This document shows, in pieces, positions 54,996 through 62,139 of a stretch of 64,000 nt of DNA. A program made the position numbers and the translations under genes. This DNA comes from Arenimonas composti TR7-09 = DSM 18010. Lineage in GTDB: Bacteria; Pseudomonadota; Gammaproteobacteria; Xanthomonadales; Xanthomonadaceae. The DNA is taken from positions 372,001 to 436,000 of the forward strand of contig NZ_AUFF01000003.1 in NCBI RefSeq assembly GCF_000426365.1, read 5' to 3'. The notes beneath the pieces were generated by a model. The model saw nothing but the letters and a program-made list of their open reading frames with translations, was not told where the DNA came from and did no database searches. Positions within the stretch are counted from its first letter, which is position 1, and every line of letters starts with the position of its first letter.

Positions 54996-56462
54996 ATGAG
55001 CGAGAAGAAACTGTTCCTGCTGCCCGACCTGGGTGAAGGCCTGCCCGATGCCGAGATCGTCGAGTGGCATGTCGCCGTCGGCGACATCGTGAAGCTCGAC
55101 GAACCGCTGGTGTCGATGGAGACCGCGAAGGCGGTCGTCGACGTGCCCTCGCCGTTCTCCGGCAAGGTGACGCGCCTGGCCGGCAAGTCCGGCGACGTGA
55201 TCACCACCGGCGCCTGGCTGGCCGAGGTCGAGCTCGATCCCAACCTGCCGCAGCGCGCCGACGCGCAGGACACCGGTCACTCGCATGGCCACGGCGGCGG
55301 CGGGCATGGCGCCGACAAGGGCGCCGGCCAGCCGGTGCCGGACGAGCCTTCGCGCGATGACGGCGACGCCACCACGGTGCACGCCTCCGACGAAGGCGGC
55401 GAGCTGAAGGCCGATGAAGGCGCGGCGCCGAAACAGGACGGCGACGCCGGCACCGTGGTCGGCGCGATGCAGAGCTCGAACGCCGTGCGCAGCGAGCAGG
55501 CGGTGGCGATCGGCGGCGTCAAGGCGATGCCGGCCGTGCGTGCGCTGGCGAAGAAGCTGAAGATCGACCTGGCGCGCGTGCGCGCCACCGGCCCCGACGG
55601 CACGGTAACGATGGCCGACGTCAAGCAGGCCGCCGCCGCGGGAACGGCGCCTGTGGGACCGGCTGTAGGAGCGGCTGTAGGAGCGGCTTCAGCCGCGATG
55701 CCCTCCCCGATCCCTTCCGCCACCACCGCCGCCGCGATCGCTGCGGCCACTCCGTCGCCGGCGCGGGCCATCGCGCCTGAAGGCGCTCCTACAGGAAAAC
55801 CCAGGGGCGATACGGCGGTCGCGATGGACGTCGACGACCCGATCCGCGGCGTCCGCCGCAACATGGTCCGCTCGATGTCGCAGGCGCATGCCGAAGTCGT
55901 GCCGACCACGCTGATGGACGACGCCGACCTGCACGCCTGGGCGCCGGGCGAGGACATCATGGTCCGTCTGATCCGCGGCCTCGCGGTCGCGGCGCAGCAG
56001 GTGCCGGCGATGAACTCCTGGCTCAACGCCAAGGAAGGCACCCTGCGCCGGCATACGCGCGTCGACGTCGGCATCGCGATCGATTCGCCCGACGGCCTGT
56101 TCGTCGGCAACCTGCGCGGCGCCGAGCGGCTCTACCCGCAGCAGGTGCGTGCCGAGCTCAACCGCATCCGCGACGGCGTCAAGAACCGCTCGCTGCCGCC
56201 GGAAGACCTGCGCGGCTACACGATCATGCTCAGCAACTTCGGCGTGTTCGCCGGCAAGTACGCGACGCCGGTCGTCGTGCCGCCGTGCGTGGCGATCATC
56301 GGCGCCGGCCGCCTGCACCACGCGGTGGTGCCGGTGCTGGGTGGCATCGAGGCTCACCGCATCATGCCGCTGTCGCTGACCTTCGATCACCGCGCCGCCA
56401 CCGGTGGCGAGGCGGCGCGCTTCCTGAAGGCGCTGATCGACGACCTGCAGCGCGCGAAGTAA
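54996..56462 (+). CDS. pdhC: 2-oxoacid dehydrogenase E2 (dihydrolipoyl acyltransferase)
   Basis: Core acyltransferase of the complex. The 488-residue product has a lipoyl domain (about 1-80, lipoyl-lysine Lys45 in METAKAVVD), a long His/Gly/Asp-rich linker (GHSHGHGGGGHG), a peripheral-subunit-binding domain (about 176-209, AMPAVRALAKKLKIDLA), a second linker made partly of in-frame REP sequences (about 222-268), and the catalytic domain. The usual HRxxDG catalytic motif reads DHRAATGGEAARF, with Thr in place of Asp, as in some E2 branches. Ends with AFLKALIDDL-type helix. It follows the E1 genes in one operon. Confidence 0.9.
   Translation: MSEKKLFLLPDLGEGLPDAEIVEWHVAVGDIVKLDEPLVSMETAKAVVDVPSPFSGKVTRLAGKSGDVITTGAWLAEVELDPNLPQRADAQDTGHSHGHGGGGHGADKGAGQPVPDEPSRDDGDATTVHASDEGGELKADEGAAPKQDGDAGTVVGAMQSSNAVRSEQAVAIGGVKAMPAVRALAKKLKIDLARVRATGPDGTVTMADVKQAAAAGTAPVGPAVGAAVGAASAAMPSPIPSATTAAAIAAATPSPARAIAPEGAPTGKPRGDTAVAMDVDDPIRGVRRNMVRSMSQAHAEVVPTTLMDDADLHAWAPGEDIMVRLIRGLAVAAQQVPAMNSWLNAKEGTLRRHTRVDVGIAIDSPDGLFVGNLRGAERLYPQQVRAELNRIRDGVKNRSLPPEDLRGYTIMLSNFGVFAGKYATPVVVPPCVAIIGAGRLHHAVVPVLGGIEAHRIMPLSLTFDHRAATGGEAARFLKALIDDLQRAK
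55663..55699 (+). repeat. REP element and partial copy inside the E2 reading frame
   Basis: A partial CTGTAGGAGCGG at 55663-55674 precedes a full 25-base REP at 55675-55699. Both are translated in frame as an Ala/Gly-rich linker. Confidence 0.9.
55770..55794 (-). repeat. Reverse REP element inside the E2 reading frame
   Basis: A reverse GCGCCT-type unit, also in frame (IAPEGAPTG). With the copy at 55675 it brackets about 70 bases of low-complexity linker. Confidence 0.9.
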
Positions 56463-56466
56463 GGCC

Positions 56467-56856
56467 ATGGCGCACCACAGCCGCCTCGCCGGTTTCATCA
56501 TCGACTGCGAAGGCGGCGCGCTGGACGCGCACGCGGAGTTCTGGAGCCGTGCGCTGGGGCTGGGCATCGTCGACCCGAACGAAGGCGACGACGGCCGCTA
56601 CGCGGTGCTGGACGGTTCGCCGCTCGGACTGCACATCGAGGTGCAGCGCGTCGAACACCCGCCGCGCGTGCACCTGGACATCGAGAGCGACGACATCGAG
56701 GCCGAGGCGGGGCGCCTGATCGCCCTCGGCGCCAGGGAGATCGCGCGGCCCCACGACAGCCGCTGGATCGTGCTCGAAGCCCCGACGGGCCACCGCTTCT
56801 GCGTCGTCCGCAGCAAGCGCCGCCTGACCCGCAGCAACGCCAACGTCCACGACTGA
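56467..56856 (+). CDS. VOC (glyoxalase-like) family protein
   Basis: The 129-residue product has the vicinal oxygen chelate fold signature of one domain pair: SRLAGFIIDCEGGALDAHAEFWSRALGLGI, written here in shortened form AEFWSRALGLGI, then LGLHIEVQRVEHPPRVHLDIESDDIEAEAGRL (short form RVHLDIESDDIEAEAGRL) and a final LEAPTGHRFCVVR. Such proteins range from isomerases to resistance factors. It starts four bases after the E2 stop (TAAGGCCATGG) and may be cotranscribed. No function is assigned. Confidence 0.8.
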   Translation: MAHHSRLAGFIIDCEGGALDAHAEFWSRALGLGIVDPNEGDDGRYAVLDGSPLGLHIEVQRVEHPPRVHLDIESDDIEAEAGRLIALGAREIARPHDSRWIVLEAPTGHRFCVVRSKRRLTRSNANVHD

Positions 56857-56877
56857 GCGTTCCGGATTTCGCAGAAG

Positions 56878-57000
56878 CACGCAGATTCCGCAGATTTCAG
56901 GGATGAATGCGGATCAAGCCTGTGCGGATGGGAGCAATGGACCGTCTACCCATCGTTGTTCGATCCGCCCTGATCCGAGAAATCTGCGGAATCTGTGTTC
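56878..57000. repeat. Inverted repeat, CGCAGATT family
   Basis: Left arm CGCAGATTCCGCAGATTTC (from 56878 onward, to GCGGATCA at 56915) pairs with right arm TGATCCGAGAAATCTGCGG to ATCTGTGTTC (56971-57000). The spacer contains further GCGGAT/ATCCGC complementarity. It lies between the convergent VOC and trpS genes. A third palindromic repeat type, distinct from the REPs. Confidence 0.8.
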
Positions 57001-57027
57001 CTTCCCGCCCGGCTTCGTCGGAGCCGT

Positions 57028-58314
57028 TCAGTCCGCGAAAGTCGCGAGGGCCGCATCGACGTCGTCAGCCGTGACGCCCTCGGAGAGTCGGCCGATGGTC
57101 GTGGCCTTGCCGGTCAGTTCGCCGGACTTCAGGCGGGCGATGAGTTCGCCGGCGTCCTTCGGCGAGGCGAAGCCCTCGCTGACCAGGAGTTCGCGGCCGT
57201 CGGCGGCGATGAGCTTGAAGTGGAAGCGGCCGTCCTTCTCGCGGTACTGCTTGAAGGTCGGCAGCGTCGCCTTCTTCGCCTTTTCCGGCTTCGCCGCACC
57301 GGCGGCGGCACCGAGGTCGCGCAAGCCGACCGCGTGCCGCAGCTCACGCATGAACGGCGTCGCGATCGTGCGCGCTTTCGCGGCGCCCTCGCGCAGCCGC
57401 GCCTCGATCGCGGCCGGGTCGGCGATCAGGGCCTGGTAGCGCTCGCGCAGCGGCGCGACCTCGCCGTCGATCACCTCGAGAAGCGCCTGCTTGGCGTCGC
57501 CCCAGCCGATGCCGTCGGCGAACGCCTGCGCGAAGGCCGCGGTCTGCTCCGGCGTCGCGAAGGCCTGGTAGAGCTGGAACAGCGCCGAGCCCTCGGTGTC
57601 CTTCGACTCGCCGGGCGCGCGCGAGTCGGTGACGATCGAGAAGATCAGCTTCTTCAACTCGGCCTTCGGCGCGAACAGCGGGATGGTGTTGTCGTAGCTC
57701 TTGCTCATCTTGCGGCCGTCGAGACCGGGCAGGGTCGCCACGTTCTCGTCGATCGCCGCTTCCGGCAGCACGAAGTGCTCGCCGTAGAGGTGGTTGAAGC
57801 GGGCGGCGAAATCGCGCGCCATCTCGATGTGCTGCACCTGGTCGCGGCCGACCGGCACCAGGTTGGCACGGAACATCAGGATGTCCGCCGCCATCAGCAC
57901 CGGATACATGAACAGGCCGGCGGTGACGCCCGCGTCCGGGTCGGCGTGCTCGGCGACGTTGCGGTCCACCGCCGCCTTGTAGGCGTGCGCGCGGTTGAGG
58001 ATGCCCTTGCCGGCGACACAGGTCAGCAGCCAGGTCAGCTCGGGAATCTCGGGGATGTCGGACTGGCGGTAGAACCACACCCTGTCCGGATCCAGCCCGC
58101 AGGCCAGCCACGCCGCCGCGATCTCCAGCGTCGAGCGCTGCACCCGCGCCGGGTCCTGGGCCTTGATCAGCGCGTGGTAGTCGGCGAGGAAGTAGAAGCT
58201 CTCGACGCCCGGGCGGCGGGAGGCGGCGACCGCCGGGCGGATCGCGCCGGCGTAGTTGCCCAGGTGCGGGGTACCGGAAGTGGTGATGCCGGTGAGGACG
58301 CGGGTGTTCGACAT
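57028..58314 (-). CDS. trpS: Tryptophanyl-tRNA synthetase with C-terminal YegP-like extension
   Basis: Class Ic synthetase charging tRNA-Trp. The 428-residue product has the HIGH-type motif TPHLGN at 15-20, KMSKS near 200 in DGRKMSKSYDN, and TrpRS features GGV-less AADILMFRANLVPVGRDQVQH. Residues about 345-428 are an extension beyond the standard length of about 335, with GRFHFKLIAADGRELLVSEGF resembling a YegP/DUF1508 domain, followed by a helical end. Such extended TrpRS occurs in Xanthomonadales. Start ATG 58314; a TAGACT box lies 30 bases upstream. Confidence 0.95.
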   Translation of the reverse strand: MSNTRVLTGITTSGTPHLGNYAGAIRPAVAASRRPGVESFYFLADYHALIKAQDPARVQRSTLEIAAAWLACGLDPDRVWFYRQSDIPEIPELTWLLTCVAGKGILNRAHAYKAAVDRNVAEHADPDAGVTAGLFMYPVLMAADILMFRANLVPVGRDQVQHIEMARDFAARFNHLYGEHFVLPEAAIDENVATLPGLDGRKMSKSYDNTIPLFAPKAELKKLIFSIVTDSRAPGESKDTEGSALFQLYQAFATPEQTAAFAQAFADGIGWGDAKQALLEVIDGEVAPLRERYQALIADPAAIEARLREGAAKARTIATPFMRELRHAVGLRDLGAAAGAAKPEKAKKATLPTFKQYREKDGRFHFKLIAADGRELLVSEGFASPKDAGELIARLKSGELTGKATTIGRLSEGVTADDVDAALATFAD

Positions 58315-58343
58315 GGATTTCGGCGGCTGACGCGGGGCCCGCC

Positions 58344-58349
58344 AGTCTA
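58344..58349 (-). promoter_or_regulatory. Putative -10 box of trpS (TAGACT)
   Basis: CGGTTAGACTGGCGG on the minus strand lies 30 bases before the trpS ATG. Confidence 0.4.
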
Positions 58350-58416
58350 ACCGCGGCGGCAACCCCGTTCCCCGCCGCCGGGCGTTGGAAGCCGTGCCCG
58401 ACCCCGGAGAATGCCC

Positions 58417-59274
58417 ATGAAACGCCTGTTCCTGCTGCTTTCCGCCCTGCTGGCGCTGGCCCTGTGCGGCTGCGCCCGCGCCGACACCCTGGTCGGCCTG
58501 AGCGTGCGCGACCTCGACAGCGGCCACGACCTGCCCGCGTGGCCGCACGACGGCCGCCACTGGATCGAGGGCCGTCCCGGCCACCGCTACGCGATCGTGC
58601 TGCAGAACCTGACCGGCGAGCGCGTACTCGCGGTGGTCTCCGTCGACGGCGTCAACGTGATCAGCGGCGAAACCGCCGGCAGCGCCCAGAGCGGCTACGT
58701 GCTCGAACCGTGGCAGCGGCTGGAGGTGCGCGGCTGGCGCAAGAACCTCGGCGAGGTCGCCGAGTTCCACTTCACCGCCCTGCCCGACAGCTACGCCGCC
58801 CGCACCGGCCGCCCCGGCAACGTCGGCGTGATCGGCGTCGCCGCCTTCCGCGAGAAGCGCCCGGCGCCGCCGGTGCACATCGGCCAGCCGACCTATCCGC
58901 CGCCGGCGCCCTGGTACGAGCGCGACGATGTCGCCGCCGCCCGCGCCGAAGCGCCCCGGCCCGCCGCGCCCGCGCAGTCCGCACCTTCGCCCGCCGACGC
59001 CGGCAGCCGCGCCCGCGAAGCCGAAAGCCGCGCCTACGCCCCCTACGCCGACGAGCCGCGGCAGCAGCTCGGCACCGGCCATGGTGACCGTCGCCGCGAC
59101 GCCGCTTCGGTGACGCAGTTCGAACGCGCGTCGCGCCACCCGGCCCAACTCGCGAGCCTGTATTACGACAGCGCCGAGGTGCTGGTCGCCCGCCGCATCC
59201 TGCCGCCGCGCTGGCCGCAGCCGCCGGGCCGTCCGGAGCCCTTCCCGCTCGGCTTCGCGCCCGATCCCCGGTGA
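58417..59274 (+). CDS. Conserved exported protein of unknown function
   Basis: The 285-residue product has a signal peptide (MKRLFLLLSALLALALCGCA), possibly a lipoprotein signal with LCGC. Residues about 20-155 form a beta-rich conserved domain: RYAIVLQNLTGERVLAVVSV, DGVNVISGETAGSAQSGYV, RGWRKNLGEVAEFHFTALPDS and GRPGNVGVIGVAAF. The C-terminal half is Pro/Ala/Arg-rich and disordered in look. The second ATG, at 58417, was chosen because GGAGA directly abuts the first ATG at 58411 but is well spaced for the second. The domain is widespread in proteobacteria but has no known role. Confidence 0.8.
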   Translation: MKRLFLLLSALLALALCGCARADTLVGLSVRDLDSGHDLPAWPHDGRHWIEGRPGHRYAIVLQNLTGERVLAVVSVDGVNVISGETAGSAQSGYVLEPWQRLEVRGWRKNLGEVAEFHFTALPDSYAARTGRPGNVGVIGVAAFREKRPAPPVHIGQPTYPPPAPWYERDDVAAARAEAPRPAAPAQSAPSPADAGSRAREAESRAYAPYADEPRQQLGTGHGDRRRDAASVTQFERASRHPAQLASLYYDSAEVLVARRILPPRWPQPPGRPEPFPLGFAPDPR

Positions 59275-59288
59275 ATGCATTCCCCCCC

Positions 59289-59313
59289 TGTAGGAGCGGC
59301 TTCAGCCGCGATG
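59289..59313 (+). repeat. SMAG-like REP element
   Basis: A single forward GCGGCT-type unit between the exported-protein gene and the entericidin gene. Confidence 0.9.
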
Positions 59314-59366
59314 CCTTTGCACAGGAGACAGGCAGTAACCCGGTACGCGGCGACCGCAGCCCGACG

Positions 59367-59372
59367 TAGACT
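59367..59372 (+). promoter_or_regulatory. Putative -10 box of the entericidin gene (TAGACT)
   Basis: GACGTAGACTTCG lies 28 bases before the ATG at 59400 and matches the box in its core TAGACT, though lacking the GGC before it. Confidence 0.35.
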
Positions 59373-59399
59373 TCGTCCAGTCCCTGACCGGAGTCGCCC

Positions 59400-59534
59400 A
59401 TGTTCCGCCGCCTCGCCACCCCCGCCCTGCTCGTCCTCGCCGCGCTGTTCCTGCTCTCGGCCTGCAACACCGTCGAAGGCTTCGGCCGCGACCTCAGCAA
59501 GGCCGGCGAGAAGATCGAGGACGCCGCCAACTGA
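59400..59534 (+). CDS. Entericidin A/B family lipoprotein
   Basis: The 44-residue product MFRRLATPALLVLAALFLL then SACNTVEGFGRDLSKAGEKIEDAAN is a classical entericidin: a lipoprotein signal with lipobox LSAC (Cys22) and the short mature helix CNTVEGFGRDLSKAGEKI. In E. coli entericidin A and B form a toxin-antidote pair; only one is seen here. Gene is preceded by CGGAGTCGCC as ribosome-binding site. It ends just before a block of four REPs that separates it from the convergent arginase gene. Confidence 0.85.
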   Translation: MFRRLATPALLVLAALFLLSACNTVEGFGRDLSKAGEKIEDAAN

Positions 59535-59548
59535 CCTGCAGCTCGTCC

Positions 59549-59669
59549 CTGTAGGAGCGGCTTCAGCCGCGATGCCCTGTAGGAGCGGCTTCAGCCGCGA
59601 TGCCCTGTAGGAGCGGCTTCAGCCGCGATGCTCTTGCCTAGAGCATCGCGGCTGAAGCCGCTCCTACAG
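59549..59669. repeat. Block of four REP elements
   Basis: Three forward units at 59549, 59577 and 59605 repeat exactly every 28 bases; a reverse unit lies at 59645-59669. The third and fourth can pair into a long hairpin. They lie between convergent entericidin and arginase genes. Confidence 0.95.
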
Positions 59670-59683
59670 AGGCGGGCGGGGGG

Positions 59684-60607
59684 TCAGTCGCGCATCAGGG
59701 TGGATTTGCCGAAGAGCGACTCGACCAGGTCGACGGCCAGCAAGCCCGTGCGGTTGTGGTCGTCGAAGGCCGGGTTGAGTTCGACGATGTCGAGCGAACC
59801 CATGCGGCCGGTGTCGGCGATCATCTCCATCACCAGCTGCGCCTCGCGGTAGGTCGGACCGCCGGGAATCGTGGTGCCGACGCCGGGGGCGATCACCGGG
59901 TCGAGGAAGTCGACGTCGAAACTGACGTGGATGTGGGTCTCGTCGTCGACGCCGGCCAGCGCCTCCTCCATCGCCCGCTTCATGCCGACCTCGTCGATGT
60001 GGCGCATGTCGTAGACGTCGAGGCCGTATTCCTTCACCAGCTTCTTCTCGCCCGGGTCGACCGAACGGATGCCGATCTGGCGGATCTCCCCGGGCTGCAG
60101 CGCCGGCGCGTCGCCACCCAGATGGGTCAGCGGGCGCGGACCGAGGCCGCAGAGGCAGGCGACCGGCATGCCGTGGCAGTTGCCGGACGGCGTGACCTCG
60201 CAGGTGTTGAAGTCGGCGTGGGCGTCGAGCCACAGCACGCGCAGCTTGCGGCCTGTGGCGCGGCAGTGCGCGGCGACCGCGGTGATGCTGCCGACCGCCA
60301 GGCAGTGGTCGCCGCCGAGCATGACCGGCAGACGCCCGAAGCGCAGCTGCGAGGCCACCGCCTCCATCACCCGGCGGTTCCATTCGACGACCTGGTCGAG
60401 ATGGCGATAGCCCGCGGTCGGCGGCTGCCAGGGATTCGCCGGGCCGAGCAGGTTGCCGGTGTCGAGCACGTCCAGCCCACGCGCGCGCAGGGCCTCGCCG
60501 AGGCCGGCGACACGCAGCGCCTCCGGCCCCATCGAGGCCCCGCGGTGGCCGGCACCGACGTCGGTCGGGGCGCCGATCAGGGCGATCTGCGGAAAGGTTC
60601 GGCTCAT
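59684..60607 (-). CDS. rocF: Arginase
   Basis: Binuclear manganese hydrolase producing ornithine and urea from arginine. The 307-residue product shows the three ureohydrolase signatures: GGDHCLAVG with His101, DAHADFNT with Asp128, His130 and Asp132, and SFDVDFLDP with Asp231 and Asp233. The segment TPSGNCHGMPVACLCG and overall length fit true arginases rather than agmatinases. It starts at ATG 60607, 17 bases after the tRNA-Thr gene on the same strand; whether it is transcribed with it is unclear. Confidence 0.95.
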   Translation of the reverse strand: MSRTFPQIALIGAPTDVGAGHRGASMGPEALRVAGLGEALRARGLDVLDTGNLLGPANPWQPPTAGYRHLDQVVEWNRRVMEAVASQLRFGRLPVMLGGDHCLAVGSITAVAAHCRATGRKLRVLWLDAHADFNTCEVTPSGNCHGMPVACLCGLGPRPLTHLGGDAPALQPGEIRQIGIRSVDPGEKKLVKEYGLDVYDMRHIDEVGMKRAMEEALAGVDDETHIHVSFDVDFLDPVIAPGVGTTIPGGPTYREAQLVMEMIADTGRMGSLDIVELNPAFDDHNRTGLLAVDLVESLFGKSTLMRD

Positions 60608-60623
60608 TGCTTCGGCTCCTCGC

Positions 60624-60699
60624 TGGTGCCGGCTCCCGGACTCGAACCGGGGACCTACCGCTTACAAGGCGGTTGCTCTACCAACTGAGCTAAGCCGGC
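60624..60699 (-). tRNA. tRNA-Thr (anticodon TGT)
   Basis: The minus strand folds into a complete 76-base cloverleaf with encoded CCA: acceptor GCCGGCT, D stem GCTC/GAGC, anticodon stem ACCGC/GCGGT with loop CTTGTAA, T arm with GGTTCGAGTCC, and GCACCA end. The TGT anticodon reads ACA and probably other ACN codons. Confidence 0.98.
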
Positions 60700-60708
60700 G
60701 ATGCCGCG

Positions 60709-60714
60709 ATTCTA
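60709..60714 (-). promoter_or_regulatory. Putative -10 box of tRNA-Thr (TAGAAT)
   Basis: GGGTAGAATCGCGG on the minus strand ends nine bases before the mature tRNA 5' end, an ideal -10 distance. Confidence 0.6.
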
Positions 60715-60730
60715 CCCGCTGCGCCGCGGT

Positions 60731-61387
60731 TCACCGGCATTCCAGCGCCTGCGCCGACACGCCCTCGCGCCGCGGCAGCAGGGCCGCCCAGTCCAGCCCG
60801 GGTTCGGAGGCGAGATCGATCCACCACACCGGCGCCGCCGCGGGGCGCGCCTCGAGCACGGGTTCGAAGCCGAGCGCGGCGATCTGGTCGCGGCGGCGTT
60901 CGGCATTCGCGAGGTCGCGGAAGGCGCCGAGCGAGACCGTGTTGACGTCGGCGCCGCCGGTGACGACGTAGTAGTCGTTGACGCCCTTGGCGGCGAGCGC
61001 GCGACCGGCCGCCAGCGCCTGCTCGCGGTCCCCGGCCGCGGGCAGGAACACCCGCCAGCCGCGCGATTCGCCGGCGGCGACCTCGCGGAATTCGATGCGG
61101 GCGACGTGCGGCGCCAGCGCACCCATCGCCGCGCGCATTTCGGCCGGGGTCGCGAACGGGCCGAGCGTCAGGCATTCGACATCGGCGGGTACCGGCACCG
61201 GGATGCCCGCGGTGTCGGCCTGCTCCGGCGTCGGCGGCGGTCCCGCCTCGCCGAGCAGCACGAGGCTGCCGACGCCGGTGTCGACCGGCGGCGGCAGCAG
61301 CACCGGCTTCTCGCGCTGCAGGGCCCACCACAGGCCGACGCCGAGGTTCAGGCAACACAGGAACACCACCAGTCCGCGCAGGATCAT
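60731..61387 (-). CDS. SPOR-domain membrane protein
   Basis: The 218-residue product has one N-terminal membrane helix (about 3-22), a Pro-rich periplasmic linker, and a C-terminal SPOR-like domain (about 65-190) with VECLTLGPFATPAEMRAAM and NTVSLGAFRDLANAERRRDQI, two copies of the SPOR strand-helix. SPOR domains bind denuded peptidoglycan glycan strands at the division septum. The ATG overlaps the coaX stop by ATGA, placing it at the end of the plsY-birA-coaX operon. Presence of SPOR proteins after coaX is usual in Xanthomonadales. Confidence 0.8.
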   Translation of the reverse strand: MILRGLVVFLCCLNLGVGLWWALQREKPVLLPPPVDTGVGSLVLLGEAGPPPTPEQADTAGIPVPVPADVECLTLGPFATPAEMRAAMGALAPHVARIEFREVAAGESRGWRVFLPAAGDREQALAAGRALAAKGVNDYYVVTGGADVNTVSLGAFRDLANAERRRDQIAALGFEPVLEARPAAAPVWWIDLASEPGLDWAALLPRREGVSAQALECR

Positions 61388-62139
61388 CCGTTCTCGCCCG
61401 CGGTCTCCGCCGCATAGACCGCCAGGCCTTCCAGCACCAGTGCCGGTGCGGCCTCGACGGTATCGATTTCCAGGGATTGCAGCAGGCGGTCGCCGCCACC
61501 GCCACTGACCAGCACCCGCGGCGGCCGACCGAGCAGCCGCGTCGCCTGCCGGTGCGCGCGTTCGACCAGGCCGAGGGCGGCGCCGAGGCTGCCGCCGGCG
61601 AGTGCGTCGGCGGTGTCGGCGGCGAAATCCATCGCCTCGCCGCCGGCATAGGCCAGCGCCGGGAAACGCTGCGCCAGCGCCGCGCGCATGTGTTCCGGAC
61701 TCGGCGCGATGACGCCGCCGCGATGCTGGCCGCTGCCGTCGATCAGGTCGACGGTGAGCGCGCTGCCGGCCGACACCAGCAGCCAGGGCTCGGCACCCCG
61801 GCGATGCGCCGCCAGCAGCGCGAGGAAGCGGTCGACGCCGAGCCGCGCCGGTTCCGCGTAGGCGATGCGCACGCCGGCGCATTCGCTGCGCGTGCGTGCG
61901 CGCGTCGCCGGATTGCCGTGGCTGGCCAGCGCTTCGGCGACGGTCGCCGTGAGTTCCGAGGAGGCGACGGAGGCCAGCCAGCAGCGGTCGCCGCGGCGCA
62001 CGCCGGCGAGCCAGCGCTGCAGCGACGGCAGGAAGTCGGCGCTGCCGTGCGCGAAGGCCTGGGCCGCGGCCGGCGCCCGGCCCGGCCGCCAGGCGGCGAC
62101 CTTCAGCCGCGAATTGCCGAGATCGAGCAGCCAGTTCAT
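61384..62139 (-). CDS. coaX: Type III pantothenate kinase
   Basis: Phosphorylates pantothenate, the first step of coenzyme A biosynthesis. The 251-residue product has the nucleotide-binding LLDLGNSRLK at 4-13, the RLGVDRFLAL pantothenate-site motif, SAGSALTVDLIDG, and GGVIAPSP and VSGGGGDRLL later. It replaces the GTPase-like CoaA in many bacteria. Its start overlaps the birA stop (ATGA) and its stop overlaps the SPOR gene start, so the four genes are tightly coupled. Confidence 0.93.
   Translation of the reverse strand: MNWLLDLGNSRLKVAAWRPGRAPAAAQAFAHGSADFLPSLQRWLAGVRRGDRCWLASVASSELTATVAEALASHGNPATRARTRSECAGVRIAYAEPARLGVDRFLALLAAHRRGAEPWLLVSAGSALTVDLIDGSGQHRGGVIAPSPEHMRAALAQRFPALAYAGGEAMDFAADTADALAGGSLGAALGLVERAHRQATRLLGRPPRVLVSGGGGDRLLQSLEIDTVEAAPALVLEGLAVYAAETAGENG

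Noticed and set aside
52919-56462. A missing E3 gene indicating a broken operon
   Set aside because: Many bacteria encode the dihydrolipoyl dehydrogenase elsewhere, so its absence here is not evidence of damage.
59549-59669. Regular repeats that could suggest a CRISPR array
   Set aside because: The spacers are only three bases and identical, the repeats are SMAG-like REPs seen elsewhere in the window, and no cas gene is present.
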